A DNA stretch of 64,000 nucleotides from positions 186,001 through 250,000 of the forward strand of contig OY762510.1 of assembly GCA_963665935.1 (NCBI GenBank), in the 5' to 3' direction. The DNA comes from Syntrophus sp963665935. GTDB lineage: Bacteria > Desulfobacterota > Syntrophia > Syntrophales > Syntrophaceae. Below are positions 1 to 8,409 of the stretch, piece by piece. The translations under genes and the position numbers were made by a program. Under the pieces are notes generated by a model. It ran no database searches, was not told the origin of the DNA, and saw nothing but the letters and a program-made list of their open reading frames with translations. Every line of letters begins with the position of its first letter. The first letter of the stretch is position 1.

Positions 1-352
1 CTGCCGGGCCGATACCTGGCAAATGACCATGCAGAGGCTTGCGGATCGAAGCGATGCCGTCCTTATGGACCTGAGGAGTTTTTCAAGCAACAATCAGGGG
101 TGCATCTACGAACTCCAGCAGCTCATGAATATCATTTCGCTCGACCGATTAATACTCGTCATCGATGATTCAACAGATCAGACTTTTCTTGAAGCGACCC
201 TACAGGATCTCTGGCAGTATCTGGAACCGTCATCACTGAATTTCGGACTGTCCAAACCGGAGATCCGGTGCTTCCCCGTTAGAAAGCAGACGTCAGCAGA
301 GATGGAACAGCTCCTCATGACACTTTTTAGCAGCCAACATATCTCGAAATAG
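1..352 (+). CDS. C-terminal end of a membrane-protein paralogue (5' end outside window)
   Basis: The reading frame is open from the left edge (codons begin at base 2) and ends at a TAG at 350-352. It aligns without gaps to residues about 657-772 of the next gene (offset 2358 bases), so this is the last ~116 residues of a tandem paralogue whose start lies outside the window. Shared signatures are FFCRADTW (only its C-terminal part is visible here), RSDAVLMDLRSF, NQGCIYEL and VIDDSTDQTFLEATLQDLW. The function is unknown. The hydrophobic strand VLMDLRSF and the acidic patch IDDSTD suggest a Rossmann-like alpha/beta domain (inference). It could be an intact neighbouring gene or a truncated duplicate; the window cannot tell. 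Confidence 0.75.
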   Translation, partial: CRADTWQMTMQRLADRSDAVLMDLRSFSSNNQGCIYELQQLMNIISLDRLILVIDDSTDQTFLEATLQDLWQYLEPSSLNFGLSKPEIRCFPVRKQTSAEMEQLLMTLFSSQHISK

Positions 353-369
353 CCCAGCCGTTCAGGGCA
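1..369 (+). repeat. Tandem duplication, copy 1 (partner 2359-2727)
   Basis: Bases 1-369 align gap-free with 2359-2727. By eye the first ~170 bases differ at roughly thirty positions, while bases ~170-352 differ at only one or two. Identity stops shortly after the stop codon. The sharp step suggests recent gene conversion of the 3' third of an older duplication. Confidence 0.85.
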
Positions 370-391
370 TATTAGAATAAGGAGGATTACT

Positions 392-2710
392 ATGGTCTCC
401 CCCAAAAAAGACTTCGCTTTGTTCTTGCTGGCCTGTCTTTGCTTCCTGATAGTCGCGAGTCCGGGTAATGCGGAAACTGCCGTCGGCATGCTTGTTATGA
501 AAGTTGAAAAGCAAGGTATTGGTTCTGTTTCCGGAAAATCTAATGCGAGAGTCGCTGGGGATATAACCTACAGGATGGCACGATCAGAAAGAGGAATGAT
601 TTTCGAGTTACACTCCTTTTCGCTCTATAGCGCTGGTGTAAGAACCCAACAAGGTGATAGCGGAATTTTCTCGTTTTTGCTTAAGCCTAAGAGTGCCAGG
701 AGCACCTACGATCCGAAGACACGGGTCATAAAGAGCCAATTCCGCCTCGAATCTCTTGAAAACGCATCCCAAAAGTACCTTTTTAATCTCAAGGAAAGTC
801 AACCGAAAAAGTATAACGATCGTTCCGACTCAGAGACTTTTACAGGGAAGATGATCTGCACACTGAGCGAGGAGCCCTTGATTGGTAGAAGCACCGGAAA
901 GATGAAGAGAGAGACGACTTTCATCATTGAGATGGAACCAAGGACGAATGATTTGGCAAAAGTGGCGGCTATTTCCGGTAAATTTACGGTTATTGACGCA
1001 GACATCATGCCCATTGAAGATTGGAATCGTTCGAACACAGTGAAAATGGTTTCTCAAGGCGTTTTGCTGGAGATTCTAGTAGTGGGTACCGGGCTGGCCG
1101 CACTGGTATCGGTCCTGCTTCTCTGGCTTTACCGGCGCTCTGTGGTGAGCACAATGAAAATGACGGCAGGTGTAGTTGAATCTCATGTGTTAAACGTGCC
1201 GACTACCACGATTGCTGGTAGCAGCATCCTACCTGCCCTCACGATCATGGATTCTTTCAGAGAGTCTAATGCTGCAAATTCAAGCATGAAAACATACCGT
1301 AAAGTCAAGAAGTCATTCACCCATGTCGTCCGGGTTTATGTCCTTGGCGGTCTCGCTTATGCACTTGTCTTGACCTTTGGCTGGATGATTGCGGTCGGAG
1401 AAGGATTTTTTCTCCTCAGATTTTTATTTTTGTTGTCCTGTTATGCTTGGCCAATCGTGCTCGCCTTTAATCTCATCATCCCGGCTGGCGGTGTTCGTAT
1501 TACCATTGGTTACTTTGCAATCTTCGGTACTATCGCATTCATGTCTCACATTTTATCTCCAGACGTCACGGCCGTCCATATTCTTGCACTCTGGCTTGGT
1601 TTGAATGGGCTGAGCACGGTGCTTCTTCTTGCTTTTTTGAATAGGCGGGTGAGAGCAGTTGGTCCGCTCGTGCTGGCATTCATGCTCATGGCCGTCGCCG
1701 GCTCTTATGTCATCACCGTTGTGATCATAAGCAACGGCAGACTATTGAGAGAGATCATCGGCATCGTAAGCCAGATTGGTCTTGGTGGCGATGCAATGTA
1801 TATGATGTATATTATACTGAGGCTGATCGGTTGTGCGTTATTCGGCGTTTTAGGTTGGTGGCTGCTGCTTTGGGTCGGCCGACGTTATCGGGCAAAGAGA
1901 ATGAGCGACCAGTCGATTAAGCTGGATTCCCTGTGGCTCCTGTTCACAGTGGTCAACTCCATGGAATTCGTACTAGAGGGCTTGGCCTTGAGCTTCACGG
2001 TAGTGGCTGCCTTTGCCGCTTACAAGTTTGCCGTATCGTCTGGGTTCCACCTCCTTGCTCAAAAGCGCAGCGAGGCCGCAGGCCGGGAGTTGCTGCTCCT
2101 CCGGGTGTTTTCACTTGGGCGGCGGAGCCAGAAACTGCTCGATGTCCTTTCGAAAGTATGGTTGCGTGCCGGCAGTATCCATCTCATTGCCGGACCTGAC
2201 CTTGCAACGGCCACGGTGGAACCCCACGAGTTTCTGGATTTTGTTGGTGGCCGCCTGTCGCGCCGTTTTGTCCAGGGCGAGGCGGACCTGGAACAGCGCC
2301 TGACGCAGCTTGATACTCGGCCAGATCCGGACGGGCGGTATCGCGTAAACGAGTTTTTCTGCCGGGCCGATACCTGGCAGATAACCATGCAGAGGCTCGC
2401 GAACCGGAGCGATGCCGTCCTCATGGACATGAGAAGCTTTTCGAACAGCAATCAGGGATGCATTTATGAACTAAGTCAGCTTATCAATATCATCCCTCTC
2501 AACCGGTTGACTCTGGTCATCGATGACTCAACAGATCAGACTTTTCTTGAAGCGACCCTACAGGATCTCTGGCAGTATCTGGAACCGTCATCACCGAATT
2601 TCGGACTGTCCAAACCGGAGATCCGGTGCTTCCCCGTTAGAAAGCAGACGTCAGCAGAGATGGAACAGCTCCTCATGACACTTTTTAGCAGCCAACATAT
2701 CTCGAAATAG
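392..2710 (+). CDS. Exported multi-membrane protein with cytoplasmic C-terminal alpha/beta module, unknown function
   Basis: Predicted 772 residues, with a strong AAGGAGG site 8 bases before the ATG. Residues 1-27 form a signal peptide (likely cleavage after GNA). Residues ~28-225 are polar and probably periplasmic. A membrane segment lies at ~226-247, several more cluster at ~310-500, and one or two fall near 520-545. From ~567 a soluble module begins (LLLLRVFSLGRRSQ, then LIAGPDLATATVEPHEFLDF, FFCRADTW and RSDAVLMDMRSF). I recall this LRVF-LGRR-S to DTW-SDAVLMD module from other bacterial membrane proteins without an assigned function. The architecture (exported domain, membrane bundle, cytoplasmic domain) would suit sensing or signalling, which is inference. 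The last ~115 residues are shared with the upstream partial gene. Confidence 0.8.
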   Translation: MVSPKKDFALFLLACLCFLIVASPGNAETAVGMLVMKVEKQGIGSVSGKSNARVAGDITYRMARSERGMIFELHSFSLYSAGVRTQQGDSGIFSFLLKPKSARSTYDPKTRVIKSQFRLESLENASQKYLFNLKESQPKKYNDRSDSETFTGKMICTLSEEPLIGRSTGKMKRETTFIIEMEPRTNDLAKVAAISGKFTVIDADIMPIEDWNRSNTVKMVSQGVLLEILVVGTGLAALVSVLLLWLYRRSVVSTMKMTAGVVESHVLNVPTTTIAGSSILPALTIMDSFRESNAANSSMKTYRKVKKSFTHVVRVYVLGGLAYALVLTFGWMIAVGEGFFLLRFLFLLSCYAWPIVLAFNLIIPAGGVRITIGYFAIFGTIAFMSHILSPDVTAVHILALWLGLNGLSTVLLLAFLNRRVRAVGPLVLAFMLMAVAGSYVITVVIISNGRLLREIIGIVSQIGLGGDAMYMMYIILRLIGCALFGVLGWWLLLWVGRRYRAKRMSDQSIKLDSLWLLFTVVNSMEFVLEGLALSFTVVAAFAAYKFAVSSGFHLLAQKRSEAAGRELLLLRVFSLGRRSQKLLDVLSKVWLRAGSIHLIAGPDLATATVEPHEFLDFVGGRLSRRFVQGEADLEQRLTQLDTRPDPDGRYRVNEFFCRADTWQITMQRLANRSDAVLMDMRSFSNSNQGCIYELSQLINIIPLNRLTLVIDDSTDQTFLEATLQDLWQYLEPSSPNFGLSKPEIRCFPVRKQTSAEMEQLLMTLFSSQHISK

Positions 2711-2727
2711 TCCAGCCGTTCGGAATG
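2359..2727 (+). repeat. Tandem duplication, copy 2 (partner 1-369)
   Basis: Second copy of the repeat described at 1-369. It encodes the last ~117 residues of the 772-residue membrane protein and the first bases after its stop codon. No insertion or deletion separates the two copies. Confidence 0.85.
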
Positions 2728-2881
2728 CAATCAGTGGCGCGGATCAGTAGATAAGCTGAGCCTACATCCCCAGTAAAATCTTAAACCTATCAGAGCCTCC
2801 TGTTTCCTTATCGATCTGCAGTTGACAAAATCGGACGATATCAGGGTGGCCGGCTCTGGTCCGGCGATCAAGAGGCGTCTC

Positions 2882-3046
2882 ATGAATGATTCCTATCGTG
2901 CCTTCTTTGGTCTGACGAAAGAGCCTTTCGGTTCGGAACTGGGCATCGGGAAATTTCTGGGAACCCCGGACATCAAAGGCGTCAAGGACCGTTTCGACTA
3001 TGTCGTCCGGTTGGGCGCCGGCGGTCTATTCCGAAAAGCCAACTGA
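2882..3046 (+). pseudogene. N-terminal relic of an ExeA-like AAA ATPase
   Basis: From the ATG at 2882 the frame reads MNDSYRAFFGLTKEPFGSEL, the typical start of ExeA/GspA-type and transposon-associated AAA ATPases (FFGL-x2-PF motif), then continues for about 35 residues and stops. The Walker A motif expected about 50 residues in is missing because the frame is lost around 3030 (GLFRKAN then stop). Only ~55 of an expected ~270 or more residues remain. In-frame sequence upstream to 2822 (a TTG) does not look like part of the family. It is probably debris of a mobile element next to the duplicated membrane-protein genes. Confidence 0.6.
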
Positions 3047-3211
3047 CTAGAGGCGCCCTCATCGCTGCCGCTCAGGACTCATCCATGACGGTACAGCCAA
3101 CCATGTCAGACTGGTTGCAACGGAACTCTTTTGACCCACGATTATAAGGAGAAGTTACAGGGGGACGGGCTTTCTTGGGCGATAAAGGCCACCTCCTTTT
3201 TCATTATTACA

Positions 3212-3802
3212 TCAGAAAAGCTCACCGCTTTGTCTTTTGGGAAGTTTTTCCAGCAGTGGCGCCGCATGCTTGAAAGCTTTCTCCAATCTTCGCGCTAAAT
3301 CCGCATCACCCGTATCAATACGCACGATCGGTCGATGTTCCGGATTGCCAGGGTCACCGTCTTTGGAAAACGTAAAGACTTTGCAGTTGTCATCAAAAAA
3401 AAGGACTAAGTTAGAATCCGTCACCTTTGCGGAGTATAAGGACTTCAGATCACATACAGCTTGCATCGTAATCCAGTTTTTAGATGACTCCATAAACCAG
3501 CTGCTGTTGGAGGAATCCATGTCTACTCGCTTCTGTTTAATGGTCACCATATAATCACTTCCGACATCGAACGAAGTAGATTCTATGACCATCGTAGCAT
3601 CACCGCTGTATTTGAATCCCTTCAAGGCGTTGATTTTTTCCTTTACAAACTTGAGAGTATCGTCCAGTGCCGGCCCAGCATTGTTCTGCGGCGCAGCTTC
3701 CGGAGTCTGGCTTTTATCTTCAGCTTGAGAAGATTGCGCACCATAAACAATCGAAAATATGATTAACATTGCCAATATTGATGTCCTTAACGTTTTCCTC
3801 AT
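3212..3802 (-). CDS. Predicted secreted protein of unknown function
   Basis: Predicted 196 residues with a clear signal peptide: MRKTLRTS, a hydrophobic core (ILAMLIIFSIVYG), then AQSSQAED with likely cleavage after the QA. An AAGGAG site precedes the ATG. The mature part holds two cysteines (in AVCDLKS and DDNCKVF) that could form a periplasmic disulfide. Its even spread of beta-prone stretches and its size recall periplasmic proteins that measure or carry lipids (LolA or DUF2092-like), but I cannot assign a family. It stands alone between the ExeA relic and the broken flavoprotein gene, with 374 bases of free sequence upstream. Confidence 0.7.
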   Translation of the reverse strand: MRKTLRTSILAMLIIFSIVYGAQSSQAEDKSQTPEAAPQNNAGPALDDTLKFVKEKINALKGFKYSGDATMVIESTSFDVGSDYMVTIKQKRVDMDSSNSSWFMESSKNWITMQAVCDLKSLYSAKVTDSNLVLFFDDNCKVFTFSKDGDPGNPEHRPIVRIDTGDADLARRLEKAFKHAAPLLEKLPKRQSGELF

Positions 3803-4176
3803 AGACAGGTCTCCTTGGAATTACCCATAACTACTGAATCTGGCGCCTAAAAACGGCGAGCAGCATAAAGACATCCGGGAATTTTGACCACTCGATAGTA
3901 ATAATTCGCATTTTTGATTTCGAGAAGTAATCTTGCATGGTTCTCTGATGCTGTCAATCGTCAATCAATGAGTGCAGGGAGGCATTACCTTGGAAGCATT
4001 TCTCGCTTGATTCAAGGTCATGATCAGTTGTATTGAACAAGCCGTTTCAAATTCAAAAGCGGCAGTGCTCAAGCGTCGGAGGATCGCGATAAAGATCAGG
4101 ACAGCCAGTCTGCCCGGCATCAATAAAATCAGCAATGCCTCGCGTTATGAGAAATTGATTTAGAAGGAGAATATCG
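3803..4176. other. Intergenic region, divergent
   Basis: These 374 bases separate the secreted protein (minus) from the flavoprotein gene (plus). They must hold both promoters. I see no convincing -35/-10 pair, RNA gene or strong hairpin. Open frames here are short and lack family signatures. Confidence 0.4.
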
Positions 4177-4728
4177 TTGAAGAGCATATGGGATGAGGAA
4201 TACGACATTGTCATTATCGGCTCGGGATTCGCCGGCCTCTCGGCAGCAATCGAAGCGGGAAAAGTCTGTCCATCGGTGATCGTCCTGGAAAAAATGCCGG
4301 CACCGGGAGGCAATTCGTCAATCAGCGGAGGATTGTTTGCTGCTGCGGGCTCTCCCCTCCAGGCCAAGGACAGAATCATCGATTCACCGGAACTTATGCT
4401 TTCCGATATGCTTGCAGCGGGGCTTGAACTCAACAACAAGGAACTTGCCCGCATCGTTGCGGAAAATTCCACCGAAACGCTTCTTTGGACCATCAAGGAA
4501 CTGGGTGTCAAATATAAACCCCGGTTGAGCCACCTGGGGGGACATTCCGTGGCAAGGACTTATAACACGGCGAACACGTCGGGATTGGGTATCATCAAAC
4601 CGATGCTGGCCAAATGCCATGAAATCGGCATTCCCATCCGCCTCAAGACATACCTCGCCCAGTTTATCTTGACTTTTCTTTTACACTTAATTGGGCTTTT
4701 GTGCCCACTGGGATCTCTAACCTTCTGA
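4177..4728 (+). pseudogene. FAD-dependent fumarate-reductase-like flavoprotein, 5' half, broken by an IS
   Basis: Starts at a TTG with an AGAAGGAGA site 8 bases upstream. DIVIIGSGFAGLSAAIEAG is the FAD dinucleotide-binding motif, followed by PGGNSSISGG, as in the FAD_binding_2 family (flavocytochrome c, fumarate reductase, urocanate reductase). Family-like sequence runs to about residue 165 (RLKTYLAQF, near base 4668), then changes to unrelated hydrophobic sequence and a stop. The rest of the gene resumes near 6594 on the far side of a transposase gene. Rejoined, the protein would be about 470 residues, a normal length for a soluble flavoprotein of this family. Confidence 0.85.
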
Positions 4729-4740
4729 ATTCACTATATC

Positions 4741-4752
4741 GCTCTTTGAAAA
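4741..4752. repeat. Left 12-bp inverted repeat flanking the transposase gene
   Basis: GCTCTTTGAAAA at 4741-4752 is the exact reverse complement of 6508-6519. The match continues imperfectly inward (TCG on both sides after a one- or two-base offset). It is either the true IS terminus or a subterminal transposase-binding site. Confidence 0.75.
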
Positions 4753-4855
4753 AATCGAGGTCATCTCAAAAATGTGGTGCCAAATGATAGGTGGATTATC
4801 CTTGACATAGCAGAGCATATTTCATATTCATGGGGTGTCAAGAAAGGAGTTCCCC

Positions 4856-6496
4856 ATGTTTGCCAGAGTCAAGAAAACCGGCCCATACGAATACCTCCAG
4901 ATTGTCGAAAATCGGCGGGAGGGCAAAAAAACCATCCAACGGGTTATCGCTACAGTCGGCCGCATGGAACAACTACAGGCCAAGGGCGATATTGAGAACC
5001 TGGTGCGATCCCTTTCCCGTTTTTCCGAAAAGGTGTTGTTGGTCCTGTCCGGCAAGAGTGAAGGCATTCAGGCATCGGCGAAGAAAATCGGTCCTGCCAT
5101 CATCTTCGAGAGACTCTGGAAGGAACTGAAAATTGACCGTATCCTTCGTGGCCTTCTTGCAGACCGCAAATTTTTCTTCGATGTGGAAAGGGCCATTTTC
5201 CTGACTGTTCTGCATCGACTCTTTACCTCCGGTTCTGATCGCTCTTGCGACAAGTGGCATCGTGACTATGTCATTTCCGGGGTGGATGGGTTGTCCCTTC
5301 ACCACCTTTACCGGGCGATGGCCTTCCTGGGGGAAGAGACCAACGACCAGAAAGATCGAACCCCCTTCTCTCCCCGCTGCACCAAGGATGTCATTGAAGA
5401 GGAACTGTTCCAGATGCGACAGGACCTGTTCAGTGGCCTGGATATCGTTTTCTTCGATACCACCTCTCTCTACTTTGAGGGAGAAGGAGGCGAGACTCTT
5501 GGTCAACGTGGTCACAGCAAGGATCATCGTCCCGATCTGAACCAGATGATCGTCGGCGTCATTCTCGACAACAATGGCAATCCCGTCTGTTGCGAGATGT
5601 GGCCGGGCAACACGGCGGATGTCAAGAGTCTGATCCCCGTTGTCGAAAGAATTCGGAGTCGCTTTCCTATCGGTAGATTCTGTGTCGTCTCCGACCGGGG
5701 CATGATCAGTGACGCAACGCTGGCCTGGCTGGACAAAGAACACATCCCTTACATTCTGGGAGCCCGGATGAGGAGGGTCAAGGAAATCAAAGAGAAAGTT
5801 CTCTCCGCCGATGGAAATTACCGGGAGGTCTTCCCGGAAGGTGCATCTTCCAAGGATCCTTCTCCGTTGAAGGTCAAGGAAGTCGTTCTTGAAAATCGCC
5901 GCTATATCGTCTGTTTGAATGACCGGCAGGCGAGAAAGGATGCCGCTGACCGCCAGGCCATTACCGAGGCCCTGCAAGAAAAGTTGCAGCATGATCCCAA
6001 ATCGCTGGTAGGCAACAAGGGGTTCCGAAAATATTTGAGGCTGGATCAGGATGCCGTTTCCCTCAACGAGGAAAAGGTTCAAGAGGAGGAGCGCTTCGAC
6101 GGGAAATGGGTCCTCCGGACCAATACCGATCTTACGGCGGAGCAGGTGGCCCTCAAATACAAGGAACTCTGGCAGGTGGAACATGTCTTCCGGGACATGA
6201 AATCCATCCTGGATACACGGCCGATCTTTCACCAGCGCGATGAGACCATCAAAGGCCATGTCTTCTGCAGTTTCCTTGCCCTGGTACTGCGGAAGGAATT
6301 GGACCGCAGATTGGGAAAAACCGGGCATGATTTTGAGTGGGCTGACATTAAACAGGATCTGAAGGCCTTGCAGGAGGTCACTCTCGAAGACAACGGGAAG
6401 AGACTCGCAATCCGTAGCGAATGCCAAGGGGTTTGCGGCAAGGTTTTTCAGGCTGTCGGTGTTGCCCTTCCTCTCACCATTCGGGAGGTGTCATGA
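4856..6496 (+). CDS. IS1634-family (DDE) transposase
   Basis: Predicted 546 residues. The start at 4856 is preferred because AAAGGAG lies just upstream; an in-frame ATG at 4835 has no site. The N-terminus (FARVKKTGPYEYLQIVEN) is typical of IS1634/IS4-type transposases. The DDE residues fall in FFDTTSLYFEG (first Asp), VVSDRGMIS (second Asp) and LWQVEHVFRDMKS (Glu), followed by the family signature RPIFHQRDETIKGHVF. The frame is intact, so the element may still be active. It is inserted in the same orientation as the flavoprotein gene it breaks. Confidence 0.92.
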   Translation: MFARVKKTGPYEYLQIVENRREGKKTIQRVIATVGRMEQLQAKGDIENLVRSLSRFSEKVLLVLSGKSEGIQASAKKIGPAIIFERLWKELKIDRILRGLLADRKFFFDVERAIFLTVLHRLFTSGSDRSCDKWHRDYVISGVDGLSLHHLYRAMAFLGEETNDQKDRTPFSPRCTKDVIEEELFQMRQDLFSGLDIVFFDTTSLYFEGEGGETLGQRGHSKDHRPDLNQMIVGVILDNNGNPVCCEMWPGNTADVKSLIPVVERIRSRFPIGRFCVVSDRGMISDATLAWLDKEHIPYILGARMRRVKEIKEKVLSADGNYREVFPEGASSKDPSPLKVKEVVLENRRYIVCLNDRQARKDAADRQAITEALQEKLQHDPKSLVGNKGFRKYLRLDQDAVSLNEEKVQEEERFDGKWVLRTNTDLTAEQVALKYKELWQVEHVFRDMKSILDTRPIFHQRDETIKGHVFCSFLALVLRKELDRRLGKTGHDFEWADIKQDLKALQEVTLEDNGKRLAIRSECQGVCGKVFQAVGVALPLTIREVS

Positions 6497-6507
6497 TGAT
6501 TATCCGA

Positions 6508-6519
6508 TTTTCAAAGAGC
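6508..6519. repeat. Right 12-bp inverted repeat flanking the transposase gene
   Basis: TTTTCAAAGAGC pairs exactly with 4741-4752. Just outside it, ATGTGGTGCCAA (6523-6534) is a direct repeat of 4772-4783, which lies just inside the left repeat. The role of that 12-base direct repeat is unclear. Confidence 0.75.
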
Positions 6520-6593
6520 AATATGTGGTGCCAAGAACTTTTTATGGATACCTATGTCACTGATATGACAAAACTATTTTTTAGCAACTGTAA

Positions 6594-7523
6594 AACTTCA
6601 GCTTGAGTAAGAGCGGCGAAATGGAAGGCGTAGCAGTCCGGGAGGACTATCTCTTTCCCAATCGCAAAAGCGGTGTGTTGAAGCGAATCAGGGCAAAAAG
6701 GGCCGTGATCCTGGCAACGGGAGGATTCAGCCAGGACAAGGAGTTCAGGGTCATTCAGGACCCCAAGTTGACGGAAGAAATCGAGAGCACCAATCATCAA
6801 GGCGCAACGGCTGAAGGTCTGATAGCCGCATTGAAGGCCGGCGCCACTCCAATCCAGCTCTCGTTGATACAGCTTGGCCCCTGGGCGTCCCGGGATGAAG
6901 AAGGTTTCGGTGTCGGTTCCATGTTCTCCATGCTGGCGGGGTTCCCCTACGGAATCCTGATCGATGTCAGGACCGGCAAACGTTTCATAAACGAGCAGGC
7001 CGACCGCAAGCTCCTGGTTGACGCCATGCTGAGCTCCGACAGGGAGTCCATTGCCATCGTCGATCAAAAAGGGGGGCAGCACGCAGCCACCCTGGACCAG
7101 TGCCTGAAGCGCGGGGTCGTCAAGAAATTTGAGACCATGGAAGAATTGGCAGCGGCGAATACGGTGCCCCTCGCTCCACTGAAGGAAACGATAGAAGTCT
7201 ATAACTCTCTCATTGAAAAAGGCAGGAACGACGCGTTCGGCAAACCGCTGCCTATAGATCTCCAGCCTATCAAGCTCCCGCCTTATTATTCCATCCGCCT
7301 GACCCCCAAAATCCATCATTGCATGGGAGGCATCCAGATCAATGCGGAGGCACAGGTCGTTCATATCGAGACACACCGACCGATCAGCCGTTTTTATGCA
7401 GCGGGAGAAGTCACGGGGGGCGTGCATGGCGCCAGCCGGCTGGGCAGCAACGCCATTCCGGAATGCATCATCTTCGGCAGGATTGCCGGTATAAATGCGG
7501 CCGCGCAAAAGCCGCGACCATAA
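6594..7523 (+). pseudogene. FAD-dependent fumarate-reductase-like flavoprotein, 3' half
   Basis: The frame resumes after a stop at 6591-6593. Family signatures follow: KRAVILATGGFSQ (end of the FAD-binding domain), HCMGGIQI (substrate-domain histidine region) and RFYAAGEVTGGVHGASRLGS (C-terminal FAD contact). The in-frame TTG at 6603 is a chance start, not a genuine one. Without the N-terminal dinucleotide fold this half cannot bind FAD normally. The two halves together cover the whole family with little or nothing missing, so precise excision of the IS might restore the gene. Confidence 0.85.
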
Positions 7524-7613
7524 AGCCTGTCATTGACTTATTAAAATAACTATGCAAAATTACAGTTGGTAATGCCTTAAACCATGGCGAAAAAGGTGGG
7601 GGGGGGTATAGAC

Positions 7614-8384
7614 ATGAAAGACAAAATCAGGAAATTTGCATTTGACCAGGGCATTGACGATATCGGCTTTGCGGCGGTTTCGGACTACAACAGCCCGCAA
7701 AGTCCAAAGATTGAGACTCTTTATCCTGAAGCAAAATCGATTGTCGTAACCTGCTTTAAAGAAATGTCCCATATTGACAGCCCCAGCCCGCAGATCGCAA
7801 TGAACGGGCGACTGGACTTACAAGAATTCACACGGATGACAAATTATAAAATCGCGAGGTTTCTCGAGAAAGAGTGTGGTGCGCGAGCGATGAGCGTTCC
7901 TCTTTCCTATCCGATGGAGTTAAGTCCGCAAAATCCAAGGAGCGTTGCCGACGTTTCCCTGCGTCATGCGGCAGTAGCCGCTGGACTGGGCATCTTCGGC
8001 CGCCACAATCTGGTGATTCATCCGCGCTTGGGAGCACGCGTGCTTTTCATGGCGATACTTACCGATCTGGAACTTCCTTCCGATCCAAAAGTGACGGAAG
8101 ATCTCTGCACCCGATGCAACATCTGCGTAGAAAGCTGCCCAGCCTCAGCGCTCAATACCGAGGGGCAAACCGATGTTGGAAAATGTCTTATGGTTTCTCA
8201 ACCCTACGGACTTCCCAAAATAATCGGATTCTGGATGAAATGGATAGGCAAGTCGCCGGAGGAACGGCAGAAGATGCTCTTCAGCAAGGATTTCTTCATG
8301 ACCTACCAAGCCAACTTCATCGGGTTCCAGTACTTTTGCTTCAAATGTTTCAATTCCTGCCCCGTGAGAGGAAACGATTCGTAG
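7614..8384 (+). CDS. QueG-like 4Fe-4S protein
   Basis: Predicted 256 residues from the ATG at 7614, which is preferred over 7584 because a purine-rich GGTGGGGGGGG tract precedes it at usable distance and the family starts near this point. The central stretch (LRHAAVAAGLGIFGRHNLVI) matches the epoxyqueuosine reductase / reductive-dehalogenase-like fold. Cysteine motifs CTRCNICVESCP and CFKCFNSCPV can hold two 4Fe-4S clusters. The C-terminal HEAT-repeat part of true QueG is absent, so tRNA modification is unlikely; a redox role is more probable (inference). It lies ~90 bases after the broken flavoprotein and may once have been co-transcribed with it. Confidence 0.75.
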   Translation: MKDKIRKFAFDQGIDDIGFAAVSDYNSPQSPKIETLYPEAKSIVVTCFKEMSHIDSPSPQIAMNGRLDLQEFTRMTNYKIARFLEKECGARAMSVPLSYPMELSPQNPRSVADVSLRHAAVAAGLGIFGRHNLVIHPRLGARVLFMAILTDLELPSDPKVTEDLCTRCNICVESCPASALNTEGQTDVGKCLMVSQPYGLPKIIGFWMKWIGKSPEERQKMLFSKDFFMTYQANFIGFQYFCFKCFNSCPVRGNDS

Positions 8385-8409
8385 AATAAGTTGGTTCAGA
8401 ACTTCTTCC

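Larger units (their letters stand above)
4678..6597 (+). mobile_element. IS1634-family insertion sequence inside the flavoprotein gene
   Basis: About 1.9 kb separates the two flavoprotein halves and contains one transposase gene, a fitting size for the family. The outer ends are estimated from where flavoprotein coding sequence stops (~4668) and resumes (~6594), and from weak matching ends: TTTTACA near 4679 and its complement TGTAAAA near 6590. A better inverted repeat lies inside at 4741-4752 and 6508-6519. I could not identify a target-site duplication. The exact boundaries are therefore uncertain by tens of bases. Confidence 0.7.

Noticed and set aside
4973..6427. 484-codon antisense open frame inside the transposase gene
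   Set aside because: No family signature; the plus-strand frame has the full DDE motif set and a good ribosome site.
4772..6534. 12-base direct repeat ATGTGGTGCCAA as target-site duplication of the IS
   Set aside because: One copy lies inside the left inverted repeat and the other outside the right one, so they do not flank the element symmetrically.
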